Source of the DNA: an uncultured Actinomyces sp.
GTDB lineage: Bacteria > Actinomycetota > Actinomycetes > Actinomycetales > Actinomycetaceae
Direction of reading: 5' to 3'
Length of the DNA stretch: 64,000 bases
Assembly: GCA_900545825.1 (NCBI GenBank)
Contig: URAS01000001.1
Coordinates: 124,001-188,000, forward strand
Shown here: positions 46,997-55,379 of the stretch, one piece after another
Layout of the letters: each line of letters starts with the position of its first letter
How positions within the stretch are numbered: the stretch's first letter is position 1
The notes under the pieces: generated by a model
Database searches by the model: none
The model's input: only the letters and a program-made list of their open reading frames with translations
What the model was told of the DNA's origin: nothing
Position numbers and translations under genes: made by a program

Positions 46997-47012
46997 AGTT
47001 GTCGTTGGCCTG

Positions 47013-47600
47013 TTACTCGACCGGGTCGGGCGAACCGGGCTGGTCCGCGCCGTCCTCGTCGTCCTCGTTCCTTTCGCCCTCGCCGGCGCACTGCGGCTCG
47101 GGCAAGACATCGGGGGTGGGGGCGGACTCGGAATCGCCGGTCGGGTTCTCGGCGTTGCTCACAGTGTACTTGTCACGCCTGATGGCGTCCAGAATCGCGT
47201 TGACGAATCCCGGCGACTTGAACGTCGAGATCCGACGGACGAGGGTGAGCGCCTCGTTGATCGCCACGGTGTCGGGGACGTCCTCGTTGTAGAGGATCTC
47301 CCAGGTGGCGGCACGCATGATGGCCAAGTCGGTTTTGGCCATGCGGTCGAGAGACCACGAGTGGGAATGGGTGGCGATCGCGTCGTCGATGCTGTCGATG
47401 TGATCAGCCACACCGGTGACAATCTGGTACGCGTAGTCGGGCAGCGGGGTCTGTGCCGTCGAGACGACGCGGCGCTTGTCCGCGATGCCCCGCAGTCCTT
47501 CGGGATCGGACCCGAAACCGCGCACCTCGGCTTCAAATAGCGTATCGACCGCACGCGAGCGAGCCCGCGTGCGTGCCGACATCTTCTGTGAACGCGCCAT
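47013..47600 (-). CDS. nusB: Transcription antitermination factor NusB
   Basis: 195 residues. The helical NusB core (about 8-145; SRAVDTLFEAEVRG, DLAIMRAATWEILYNEDVPDTVAINEALTLVR) binds boxA RNA with S10. It is followed by an acidic tail of about 45 residues rich in Glu and Asp, with no counterpart in E. coli. ATG 47600 overlaps the efp stop by one base (TAATG), the conserved efp-nusB pair. Confidence 0.94.
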   Translation of the reverse strand: MARSQKMSARTRARSRAVDTLFEAEVRGFGSDPEGLRGIADKRRVVSTAQTPLPDYAYQIVTGVADHIDSIDDAIATHSHSWSLDRMAKTDLAIMRAATWEILYNEDVPDTVAINEALTLVRRISTFKSPGFVNAILDAIRRDKYTVSNAENPTGDSESAPTPDVLPEPQCAGEGERNEDDEDGADQPGSPDPVE

Positions 47601-48163
47601 TAGTCCTTGACCCGGCTGATGTAGCTGCCCGTGCGGGTGTCGACCTTGATCTTTTCGCCCTGGTTGAGGAACAGGGGGACCTGGATCTCGTAGCCCGTCT
47701 CGAGGGTCGCCGGCTTGGTGCCCGCGTTCGAGCGGTCACCCTGGAGGCCCGGCTCCGTGTAGGAGATCTCGAGGATGACCGACGCCGGCAGTTCGACGAA
47801 GAGGACGCGGCCCTCGTTGAACCCGATGATGACGTTAAGGTTCTCGAGCATGAAGTGGGCCTGGTCGCCGACGACGGCGGCAGGCACGGTGACCTGCTCG
47901 TAGTCCTCGACGTCCATGAAGACGTAGTCCTGGCCGTCCTGGTAGAGATACGTCATGTCGCGGCGGTCGACCGTCGCGGTCTCGACCTTGATGCCGGCGT
48001 TAAACGTCTTGTCGACAGTCTTGCCCGAGAGGACGTTCTTCAGCTTCGTCCGCACAAATGCGGGGCCCTTGCCCGGCTTGACGTGCTGGAACTCGACGAC
48101 CTGCCACAGCTGGTTGTCCAGCTTGAGAATCATGCCGTTCTTCAGGTCATTGGTGGTTGCCAT
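47600..48163 (-). CDS. efp: Elongation factor P
   Basis: Rescues ribosomes at polyproline motifs. 187 residues in three beta-barrel domains. The loop at the modification position reads KPGKGPAFVRT, with Lys at about residue 32; the neighbourhood shows no epmA/B or earP genes in the window. AGAGGAGG lies five bases before ATG 48163, and a promoter is visible upstream. Confidence 0.96.
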   Translation of the reverse strand: MATTNDLKNGMILKLDNQLWQVVEFQHVKPGKGPAFVRTKLKNVLSGKTVDKTFNAGIKVETATVDRRDMTYLYQDGQDYVFMDVEDYEQVTVPAAVVGDQAHFMLENLNVIIGFNEGRVLFVELPASVILEISYTEPGLQGDRSNAGTKPATLETGYEIQVPLFLNQGEKIKVDTRTGSYISRVKD

Positions 48164-48205
48164 AGAGGCCTCCTCTTTCTGCCACGGGTCTCATATCCAC
48201 CGGGA

Positions 48206-48235
48206 AGTCTATCGTTCACCCCCGCGTTATGCGAA
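48206..48235 (-). promoter_or_regulatory. Promoter of efp-nusB (TTCGCA-N18-TAGACT)
   Basis: On the minus strand TTCGCA (48235-48230) and TAGACT (48211-48206) are 18 bases apart. It begins immediately after the aroK stop and gives a leader of about 35-40 bases to ATG 48163. Confidence 0.5.
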
Positions 48236-48237
48236 AA

Positions 48238-48759
48238 TCAGCCGGCCGAGATGGCGGCCGCCACATCGCGTGCCTGCGCGGCAGGGGCGGCGCGGGACGT
48301 GTCGACGACGAGGGGGTCGAGGACGCTCCACCGCTCGTGGCGTTCGCGCTCCATCTCGCGGACCCACAGCCGCGGGGCGCCGACGCCGACGGGCCGCGGG
48401 ACGTTGAGACCCAGACGGGTTACGAGGACGGGCATCGGGCAACGGGTCTCGACGAGCGGCGTTCCCTGCTCCCGCACGCCGGCGAGGCGCCCGACGTTGT
48501 CGGGGCGATCGAGAACTCCCCCGCCGAGGACGACAATCCCTTCCGCGTCGTCGAGGGCACGCGCGAAGGCGGCGTCCTCGGCTCGGTCGAATGCCTCTTG
48601 GCCGTCCTCGAGAAGCAGGTCGGCGGCCGAGCGCCCCATGCCGGCCGCGATGAGGTCATCGGTTTCCGTGACGTCGCAGCCCAGCAGCTGGGCCAGGTGC
48701 GCGGCGAGCGTCGACTTCCCGGAGCCGGGCACGCCGATGATGACGAGGCGGGGCGTCAC
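48238..48759 (-). CDS. aroK: Second shikimate kinase
   Basis: 173 residues. P-loop GVPGSGKSTLA, the substrate-binding pair in TETDDLI, and GGGVL are kept. The usual FRxxE reads FDRAE and the lid motif RPLL reads RPVG, so shikimate binding may differ from the copy fused to AroB. GTG 48759 overlaps the aroKB stop as GTGA. It could be a true second kinase or a divergent paralogue with another substrate. Confidence 0.85.
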   Translation of the reverse strand: MTPRLVIIGVPGSGKSTLAAHLAQLLGCDVTETDDLIAAGMGRSAADLLLEDGQEAFDRAEDAAFARALDDAEGIVVLGGGVLDRPDNVGRLAGVREQGTPLVETRCPMPVLVTRLGLNVPRPVGVGAPRLWVREMERERHERWSVLDPLVVDTSRAAPAAQARDVAAAISAG

Positions 48760-50429
48760 GACGCGTCGTCCTCAGCGACCAGGCGTGCGGCGGCAAGGAG
48801 AACGTCGGTCTCACTGATCGGCTGGACAATGGGGCGACCCCAGTCGGACAGGAGGACCATCCGGATCGTGTCGGACCGGACCTTTTTGTCGGAGCGCATC
48901 GCGGCCACCAGCTGCTCGGGCGGCGTCGCCGCGTACGAGGTGGGCAGTCCAAGTGTTGTGAGGATACGGCGCGTCTGCGCGACGAGGTCGTCGGGCCCCA
49001 TCCCCTTGAGGGTCGCCACGTGCGCGGCGAACATCATTCCGAGGGCCACCGCGTCGCCGTGGCGAACCCGATAGTCCTCGGCCCACTCGACGGCGTGGGC
49101 GAATGTGTGGCCGTAGTTGAGGTGCTCCCGAACGCCCGACTCAGTGAGGTCGGAGGTGACGACGTCGGCCTTGACGCGGATCGCCCGCTCGACCAGTTCG
49201 GCGGTGGCGATCGACGACGGCTCGAGGCACGCCTGCGGCCCTGCCTGCTCGACGACGTCGATGATGTGCCGGTCGGCGATGAAGCCGCACTTGACGACCT
49301 CGGCGAGGCCGGAGCGGAACTCGTCGCGTGGCAGCGTCTTGAGGTAGTCGAGGTCGGTGATGACCGCCCGGGGCGGATAGAACGCGCCGACGAGGTTTTT
49401 GCCGCTCGCCGTGTTAATCCCCGTCTTTCCGCCAACAGCCGCGTCGACCGCGGCCAGCATGGTCGTCGGCACCTGGACGACGTCGATGCCGCGCATCCAC
49501 GTCGCCGCGACGAAGCCGGCCATGTCGGTCGTCGCTCCCCCGCCCAGGGCGATGACGGCGTCGGTGCGGGTGAACTGGCGCTGGCCCAGGAGGTCCCAGC
49601 ACTGGGCGACGACGCCGATCTCCTTGGCGTCCTCGCCCTCGGGGTGGACAAACGGATAGGCCTCGACGCCCTTGGCGCGCAGCCGCTCGGCGAGGCGATC
49701 CGCCTCCGACTCCAGCGCGGCGGGGTGGACGAGGAGAACGCGGCGGGTGGCCGGCGCCAGCGCGGCGACGATGTCGTCACCCATCCCCCGGCCAACACTG
49801 ACGCGGTAGCCGTCGCGGTCGCCGACAGGGATCGAGGTCGCCCCCGACACGTATCCGTCAAATCGTTGACTACCTGTGGAAGAGGCCAGGTAATGAAGCC
49901 TTTCGACGCAGCGCTGCGCGACCTCGTTCGGGGTGAGCCCGTCGGTGTCGATGTCGATGCTCGCGACGTCGTTGTAGTACGCCTGGCGTTCGGCCAGCAG
50001 CTCGGAGATGACGTGCTCGGTCGACAGGGTGCCACGGATCAGCAGCGGACGCCCGTGGTTGACGCCGACGCGCTGGGCGGCGACGCCGGGGCTCACGCGG
50101 AGGTAGATCACCGTGCGGCCGCGCAGCATGTCGCGGTTCTTGATCCGCAGCAGCGATCCGCCGCCCAGCGAGAGGATTCCCTTGTCGGTCTCGAGGGCGT
50201 CGGCGAGTGTTTCGGTCTCGATCGTGCGGAACACCGTCTCGCCGCGGGTGGCGAAGATTTCGGGGATCGTCGTTCCCGTCCGATCGACGATCAGCTGGTC
50301 GAGGTCGCGTTCGTCGCGGCCGACGAGGCGCGAGAGCTCCCGGGCGACGGTCGTCTTTCCGGCGCCAGGAAGCCCGACGAGGATGAGCGGGAAGAGGTCT
50401 TCGGGAAGAGCCGGGGCTGCGGACGTCAC
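48756..50429 (-). CDS. aroKB: Fused shikimate kinase / 3-dehydroquinate synthase
   Basis: 557 residues. AroK domain (about 1-170): GLPGAGKTTVAREL, ERDLDQLI, ETVFRTIE, LGGGSLL and RPLLIRG all match functional shikimate kinase. AroB domain (about 185-557): GGGATTDMAGFVAATWMRG (NAD), AAVDAAVGGKTG, SGLAEVVKCG (metal Glu) and LNYGHTFAHAVE plus RHGDAVALGM (metal His). Such fusions are known in Actinomycetaceae and Bifidobacterium. GTG 50429 overlaps the aroC stop as GTGA. The longer frame to 50576 is shadow. Confidence 0.95.
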   Translation of the reverse strand: MTSAAPALPEDLFPLILVGLPGAGKTTVARELSRLVGRDERDLDQLIVDRTGTTIPEIFATRGETVFRTIETETLADALETDKGILSLGGGSLLRIKNRDMLRGRTVIYLRVSPGVAAQRVGVNHGRPLLIRGTLSTEHVISELLAERQAYYNDVASIDIDTDGLTPNEVAQRCVERLHYLASSTGSQRFDGYVSGATSIPVGDRDGYRVSVGRGMGDDIVAALAPATRRVLLVHPAALESEADRLAERLRAKGVEAYPFVHPEGEDAKEIGVVAQCWDLLGQRQFTRTDAVIALGGGATTDMAGFVAATWMRGIDVVQVPTTMLAAVDAAVGGKTGINTASGKNLVGAFYPPRAVITDLDYLKTLPRDEFRSGLAEVVKCGFIADRHIIDVVEQAGPQACLEPSSIATAELVERAIRVKADVVTSDLTESGVREHLNYGHTFAHAVEWAEDYRVRHGDAVALGMMFAAHVATLKGMGPDDLVAQTRRILTTLGLPTSYAATPPEQLVAAMRSDKKVRSDTIRMVLLSDWGRPIVQPISETDVLLAAARLVAEDDAS

Positions 50430-51628
50430 TGGCGTTCTCCGATCCGGGTGAGGTAGGCATCGAGGTTGTCGCGCACCTGCGCGACGGAGTAGCCGCCGAC
50501 ATGGTCGAGCAGGTGACGCGCCAGCTCGAGGGCGACCTGGTGTTCGGCGACGACGGCTCCGGGCACGACGGCGCACACGTCGGAGCGCTGGTGGAGGGCG
50601 GTAGCCGCCTCTTTCGTCGCGAGGTCGACCGTGCGGAGGGCGTGCGGCACAGTGGAGATCGGCTTGAACGCGCAGCTCACGCGCAGCGGAGCACCGGAGC
50701 TCATGCCGCCCTCGATACCGCCGGCGTGGTTCGACGCCCGCTCGAAGCCCTGCGGTCCCGGCAGAATCTCGTCGTGGGCCTGCGATCCCGGCAGCTGGGC
50801 CTGGCAGAAGCCGTCGCCGACCTCGACGCCCTTGACCGAGGGGATCGACATGAGGGCGCCCGCGAGGGCCTGGTCGAGGCGCCGGTCGTACTGCGTGTGG
50901 CTGCCCAATCCGATCGGGACGCCGTAGGCGACGACCTCGACGACGCCGCCGAGCGTGTCCCCATTCTTCCGCGCCGTGTCGATGGCCGCGATCATCGCCT
51001 GGGACGACTCCTCGTCCAAGCAGCGGACGGGGCTCTCGTCGAGTGCCTGGGCGTCGGCGGGGGCAGGTTGCGCGGCCGCCGATGTGACGTCGCCGATCCG
51101 CGTGACGTGCGAAACGATCTGGATCCCGGCGACCTGCTGAAGGAACAGCTTGGCGACGGACCCCAGCCCGACGCGCATCGCCGTTTCACGGGCCGAGGCG
51201 CGTTCGAGGACGTTTCGGGCGTCGTCGAGGTCGTAGGCGAGCATTCCCGCGAGGTCGGCGTGGCCGGGACGGGGACACGTCAGCCGCTTGTTGCGGGCAA
51301 TCTCGCGTTCGTCGCCCGTGCCGGCGTCGACGAGCAGGGCCTCGGGCGGCACCGGGTCGGGGCTCATGACGACGTCCCACTTGGGCCATTCGGAATTGTC
51401 GATGATGAGGGCGAGTGGCGCCCCCGTCGTCACGCCGTGGCGGACGCCGGCGACCAGAGTGACGTGGTCCTGTTCGAACTTCTGCCGGGCGCCGCGGCCG
51501 TAGCCCAGCCGCCTGCGGGCCAACGCCGACGCGACGTCGTCCGTGGTCACGTGGATGCCTGAGGGCAGGCCGTCGAGGATACCGACGAGGGCCTGACCAT
51601 GAGATTCACCTGCCGAGAGCCAACGCAT
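50426..51628 (-). CDS. aroC: Chorismate synthase
   Basis: FMN-dependent last step to chorismate. 400 residues: MRWLSAGESHGQALVGILDG, GYGRGARQKFEQDHV, RPGHADLAG, SSRETAMRV-type segment SARETAMRVGLG, and SNHAGGIEGGMSSG. ATG 51628 is the family start; CAGACT lies six bases upstream, a weak leaderless-type signal. It precedes aroKB and follows the prepilin peptidase gene. Confidence 0.95.
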   Translation of the reverse strand: MRWLSAGESHGQALVGILDGLPSGIHVTTDDVASALARRRLGYGRGARQKFEQDHVTLVAGVRHGVTTGAPLALIIDNSEWPKWDVVMSPDPVPPEALLVDAGTGDEREIARNKRLTCPRPGHADLAGMLAYDLDDARNVLERASARETAMRVGLGSVAKLFLQQVAGIQIVSHVTRIGDVTSAAAQPAPADAQALDESPVRCLDEESSQAMIAAIDTARKNGDTLGGVVEVVAYGVPIGLGSHTQYDRRLDQALAGALMSIPSVKGVEVGDGFCQAQLPGSQAHDEILPGPQGFERASNHAGGIEGGMSSGAPLRVSCAFKPISTVPHALRTVDLATKEAATALHQRSDVCAVVPGAVVAEHQVALELARHLLDHVGGYSVAQVRDNLDAYLTRIGERQ

Positions 51629-51685
51629 GGGCCCAGTCTGACACGACACACGCGCGTGCCGCCCGCCGTGCCAACTATGCGGACA

Positions 51686-52339
51686 TCAGCCGATGGCCAG
51701 CCCGGCCAGCAGCCCGAGCATGAGCCAGGGCCCCAGCGCCAGCGGGCTCGACATTTTCGCCCGATGCGTCGCGACGAGGACGAGGGCGTACAGCCCCGCG
51801 CCGACGAACGTCACCCCGACCATGACGCCGAGCCCCATGAGCGAGTGCGCGGCGGCCAGGCCGAACGCGGAGGGCGCCAGTTTAACGTCGCCCATCCCGA
51901 ATCCGCCGCGGACAAAGTTCGACAGGAGGAACACGAGGCCGAAGAACCCGGCGGCGCACACGGCGCGGAGGATCCGCGACGAGTCGGAGTCGAGGATCAC
52001 CGCCGTAATGAGGACGACGACGCTGAGGACGGCGAACGCCGTCGTGATGGCGTTCGGCAGCCGGTGGACGGCGATGTCGGTGAGCGCCAGTGTCGGACCG
52101 AAGACAACGAGCGGCAACGCGAGGACGAGGTCGGCGCTCCCCCACAGTGTCGCGCACGCGATGACGATGGCGACGAGGGTGAGGATCGTCGTGGCGACGC
52201 GCCCGTCCCACCACGTCGGTGCATGCGAGAACCGCAGGCCGTAGACGCGCTGGGCACGGAAGCCGGGGCCGAGCGCGTAGGTCAGGGCAATCGCCGCGAC
52301 GACGACGCCGGCGAGAACCTGTTGGGCGGCTAGTTCCAT
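51686..52339 (-). CDS. A24-family prepilin peptidase-like membrane protease
   Basis: 217 residues with six to seven membrane segments. The aspartyl pair of the A24 family is present: Asp88 in TDIAVHRLPN and Asp151 in GGFGMGDVKL. The N-terminal cysteine-rich methylase domain of classic PilD is absent, as in short actinobacterial versions. No pilin or type II/IV secretion gene occurs in the window. It starts ten bases inside the end of aroE and precedes aroC, a linkage seen in other actinobacteria. Confidence 0.88.
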   Translation of the reverse strand: MELAAQQVLAGVVVAAIALTYALGPGFRAQRVYGLRFSHAPTWWDGRVATTILTLVAIVIACATLWGSADLVLALPLVVFGPTLALTDIAVHRLPNAITTAFAVLSVVVLITAVILDSDSSRILRAVCAAGFFGLVFLLSNFVRGGFGMGDVKLAPSAFGLAAAHSLMGLGVMVGVTFVGAGLYALVLVATHRAKMSSPLALGPWLMLGLLAGLAIG

Positions 52340-53154
52340 CGGCCTTCCTTTCGCAGCTCATCGAACATGACGGAAGCGTCAATGGTCTGTGAGGTCATCA
52401 GTTGAACCTGGAGGACGGCCTGGTGGACGAGCATGGCGAGACCGGGCACGAAGGACGCGCCGGCACTGTCGCACGTCGCGCACCAGGCGCTCTCGCCCGA
52501 GCCGTAGGCAACGTCGAGGACGGCCGCGCCCTTCCGCGGCCTGCCGGCGGCGGCGAGGGGTGCCCCGGCCGTTCCGGGCAGCGTCGAGACGATGATGTCG
52601 GCGTCCGCGATGGCCTGGGCGACGCGGGCGTCGTCGCGCAGCGGGACGAGCGTCGGGCTGAGACCCAGCCGGTTCGCCGCGGCGGGCGCCCGGTGGGGCC
52701 CGGAGAAGTTCCTGGCGACCAGCGTGATGTCGCGCGCGCCCAGCTGGACGGCCGCGGCCATGGCAGATGCGGCCGTCGCCCCCGCGCCGATGATCGTTGC
52801 CCGCTGGGCGTCCGCGTCCCGCACCTGGCTGATGGCCTGGACGATGCCGTAGACGTCGGTGTTGAACCCGGCGAGCATCGAGGCGGCGGGAACGACCGTG
52901 TTGATGGCGCCCGTGGCCTTGGCCAGCCCGTCGACGTGGTCGAGGAAGCCGGCGATGTCCTGCTTGTGCGGCATCGTCACGCTGAGCCCTCGGCAGTTGG
53001 GGTCGAACGGCCGCATGAGCCCGGCCAGCTGACCCTTCGGCACCTGGATGGCCCGATACTCCCAGTCGAGGCCGAGCTCAGCGTAGGCGGCACGATGAAG
53101 CAGCGGTGACACCGAATGGGCGACCGGATCACCAATAACCGCAGCGTAGGGCAT
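52330..53154 (-). CDS. aroE: Shikimate dehydrogenase
   Basis: Reduces 3-dehydroshikimate with NADPH. 274 residues: AVIGDPVAHSVSPLLHRAAY (substrate), TMPHKQDI with catalytic Lys, NTDVYGI (Asp), and GAGATAASAMAAAVQLG (NADPH). ATG 53154 overlaps the mltG stop by one base (TAATG). Confidence 0.93.
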   Translation of the reverse strand: MPYAAVIGDPVAHSVSPLLHRAAYAELGLDWEYRAIQVPKGQLAGLMRPFDPNCRGLSVTMPHKQDIAGFLDHVDGLAKATGAINTVVPAASMLAGFNTDVYGIVQAISQVRDADAQRATIIGAGATAASAMAAAVQLGARDITLVARNFSGPHRAPAAANRLGLSPTLVPLRDDARVAQAIADADIIVSTLPGTAGAPLAAAGRPRKGAAVLDVAYGSGESAWCATCDSAGASFVPGLAMLVHQAVLQVQLMTSQTIDASVMFDELRKEGRWN

Positions 53155-54893
53155 TACTTACACACATCCGGGTTGTCGCGGCAGTACTTCTTGAGCTCCT
53201 CCGTGTTGCGGTTTTGCTCGGCGTTCGTCGTGGCGAACTTCGTCTCGCCCGTCTCGAGGTTGACGGTGACGTAGTACAGCCACGAGCCCTGCTCGGGATG
53301 CATGACCGCGGTGATCGCCTTCTCGCCTACCGCACCGATCGGCGAGGGCGGAAGCCCCTTGTGAAGGTAGGTGTTGTACGGCGTGTCCTGCTTGAGCTCG
53401 TCGGAGCTGGGAATGCCACCGGTCTTGCCCAGGCCGTAGAGCACGGTCGAGTCCATCTGGAGCAGGCCGTGCGTCTCGTTGTTGTCGGCCAGCCGGTTCT
53501 CGAGGACGCGCGCCACCTTGCCGTAGTACTCGTCCTTGTTGACCTCGCGCTCGAGGATCGAGCCCTTGATGAGGACCTTTTCCCGGTCGGCGGCCGGAAC
53601 CCCAGCCTTGTCGAGGCGCTCGATCGTCAGGTCGACCATCCGCTTGAGGAGCGTCGCCGCCGTGTCCCTCGGGCCGATCGTGTAGGAGTCGGGGGCCAGC
53701 CAGCCCTCGACGTTTCCGCCGGCCTCGGCCGGAAGCCCCAGGGCACTACTGTCAGTCATCGCCTTGTCGACATCTGTGGCATTGAACTTGCCGACGTTGA
53801 CTAATCGGTCCTTGACCTGGCTCTTCGTGAAGCCCTCGGGGATCGTGATCATGAGGTCGGCCTTCGAGGCCGGGTTGAGCATGAGCGCCAGCGCCTCCGA
53901 CGCCGACATATGCTTCCTCATGTTGTAGGTGCCGGCTTGAATGCCCTTGGCCAGCGAGGACGACCGATAGGCGTTCTCGAAGGCTTGGGCCGAGGCGACG
54001 ACGTCTTTATCGGCGAGGATCTTCGCGATGTCGCGGCCCGTCGAATTCTCGGGGATCGTCACCGTCACCTGGCCGGTGCCCTTGCCCTCGTAGTCGTCGG
54101 CGCCGCCGAAGAGGCTCTGAAGGCCGCCGAGATAGTGGATGGCGCCGAGGGCGGCGACGAGCAGCAATGCGGCGATGACGATGATCGCGGCCGCGCGACG
54201 GCGCCGCTGCTTCCGCCGGGCCATCGTCCGCTGACGCGGGCCCGAGGGCGGCATCGAGGTGTCCGTCGTCGTCTGGGAAGGCGCCGCAGGCGCAGGCCCC
54301 GCCGTGGGAATGGGACGCGTTGGGCGGGCGGCCTCGGGGCGAGTCGGCTCGCGGCGCGGCGTCGGGGTGGGCTGCGGGCGATCGTAGATCGGCGCGTCCG
54401 GGACCACGGGCTCAACGGGGCCGAACGGTTCCTCGGGCACCGTGGCCTGCGAGCGGTCATACGGCTCGGAAGGCGCGCCCAAGTCGGCCGCGTCGTAGCC
54501 GGGTCCGGAAATCGGGGGCTCCTCGGGCGCCTCGGGGGCCGCGGGGATGTCGTAGGGAATACCGGGCGCCATCGGGGTCTCGGGGTATCCCAGGTTAGTG
54601 TCCCGCGTCGCCAGCGGATCAATCTCGTCGAGGTGGTTGTCCTCGATGAGGGGAACGCCGGTTGTGGGGGTGACGCGGCCGGCGACGATGTCGTCGAAAC
54701 TCGCCGAATAGCGCGGTTCGGGCTGAGGCTCCGTCACGTCGGGAACAGGCGTGCTCGGTTCGTCCCACTGCCACTCGTGGGAGTTGGCGGTGTGGGCACG
54801 CGAAGGGGCGTCGGGCTCAGCGTCGTAATGTCGGCGCGATTTGCGCGGCGGATACCGCTTGTGGCGGTGGTCCAGGGGGTCCAGGTCACTCAC
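53154..54893 (-). CDS. mltG: Endolytic murein transglycosylase MltG
   Basis: Cuts nascent glycan strands in the periplasm or wall space. 579 residues: about 230 N-terminal cytoplasmic residues rich in Pro, Glu and Arg, one membrane anchor (AAAIIVIAALLLVAALGAI), a LysM-like segment, and the YceG domain with GSILEREVNKDEYYGKVARVLENRL-type region around the catalytic Glu and LLQMDSTVLYGLG. The long cytoplasmic tail is typical of actinobacteria. GAAGGAGG lies nine bases before GTG 54893, which is eight bases inside ruvX. Confidence 0.92.
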   Translation of the reverse strand: MSDLDPLDHRHKRYPPRKSRRHYDAEPDAPSRAHTANSHEWQWDEPSTPVPDVTEPQPEPRYSASFDDIVAGRVTPTTGVPLIEDNHLDEIDPLATRDTNLGYPETPMAPGIPYDIPAAPEAPEEPPISGPGYDAADLGAPSEPYDRSQATVPEEPFGPVEPVVPDAPIYDRPQPTPTPRREPTRPEAARPTRPIPTAGPAPAAPSQTTTDTSMPPSGPRQRTMARRKQRRRRAAAIIVIAALLLVAALGAIHYLGGLQSLFGGADDYEGKGTGQVTVTIPENSTGRDIAKILADKDVVASAQAFENAYRSSSLAKGIQAGTYNMRKHMSASEALALMLNPASKADLMITIPEGFTKSQVKDRLVNVGKFNATDVDKAMTDSSALGLPAEAGGNVEGWLAPDSYTIGPRDTAATLLKRMVDLTIERLDKAGVPAADREKVLIKGSILEREVNKDEYYGKVARVLENRLADNNETHGLLQMDSTVLYGLGKTGGIPSSDELKQDTPYNTYLHKGLPPSPIGAVGEKAITAVMHPEQGSWLYYVTVNLETGETKFATTNAEQNRNTEELKKYCRDNPDVCK

Positions 54894-55374
54894 CTGTTGC
54901 TTCCTCCTTCGCGTCGGACACGTCGGCCAGCGGGATGCCGGGCAGCGACCCCGTGCGCCGAATGGTCAGGAGCGCTTGTTCCACCATGATAACCGCTGCC
55001 TGCTGATCGACGACTGATCGATGGGTTCTCGTTGAACGCCCGGCCTCGCTCAGCGAGCGGTGGGCCGAGACTGACGTCAGTCGCTCGTCGACCATGCGGA
55101 TCGGTGGAGAAATGATTCCTGCCAGCTCGTGGGCGTAATCGATGGCCATACGGGTCGCTTCACCCGCTCCCCCGCCCATGAGGCGAGGGAGACCGACGAC
55201 GACCAAATCCGCGGCGTAGTCCGTGACGATATCGGCCAGGGCGTTGATGTCCTCGCCGTAGCGTGACCGCTTGAGAGTTGTCACGGGCACCGCCATGATG
55301 CCATCGGCGTCGCAGCGGGCGACGCCGACGCGGGCTTGGCCCACGTCGACGCCGATGATGACCCCGCTGCGCAC
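54886..55374 (-). CDS. ruvX: Putative pre-16S rRNA nuclease RuvX/YqgF
   Basis: 162-residue RNase H-fold protein: GVDVGQARVGVARCD (first Asp), VVGLPRLMGG and DERLTSVSAHRSL carry the family's acidic and basic residues. It is thought to mature the 5' end of 16S rRNA. GTG 55374 lies five bases after the alaS stop; alaS-ruvX-mltG-aroE is a conserved run. Confidence 0.93.
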   Translation of the reverse strand: MRSGVIIGVDVGQARVGVARCDADGIMAVPVTTLKRSRYGEDINALADIVTDYAADLVVVGLPRLMGGGAGEATRMAIDYAHELAGIISPPIRMVDERLTSVSAHRSLSEAGRSTRTHRSVVDQQAAVIMVEQALLTIRRTGSLPGIPLADVSDAKEEATGE

Positions 55375-55379
55375 GTCGG

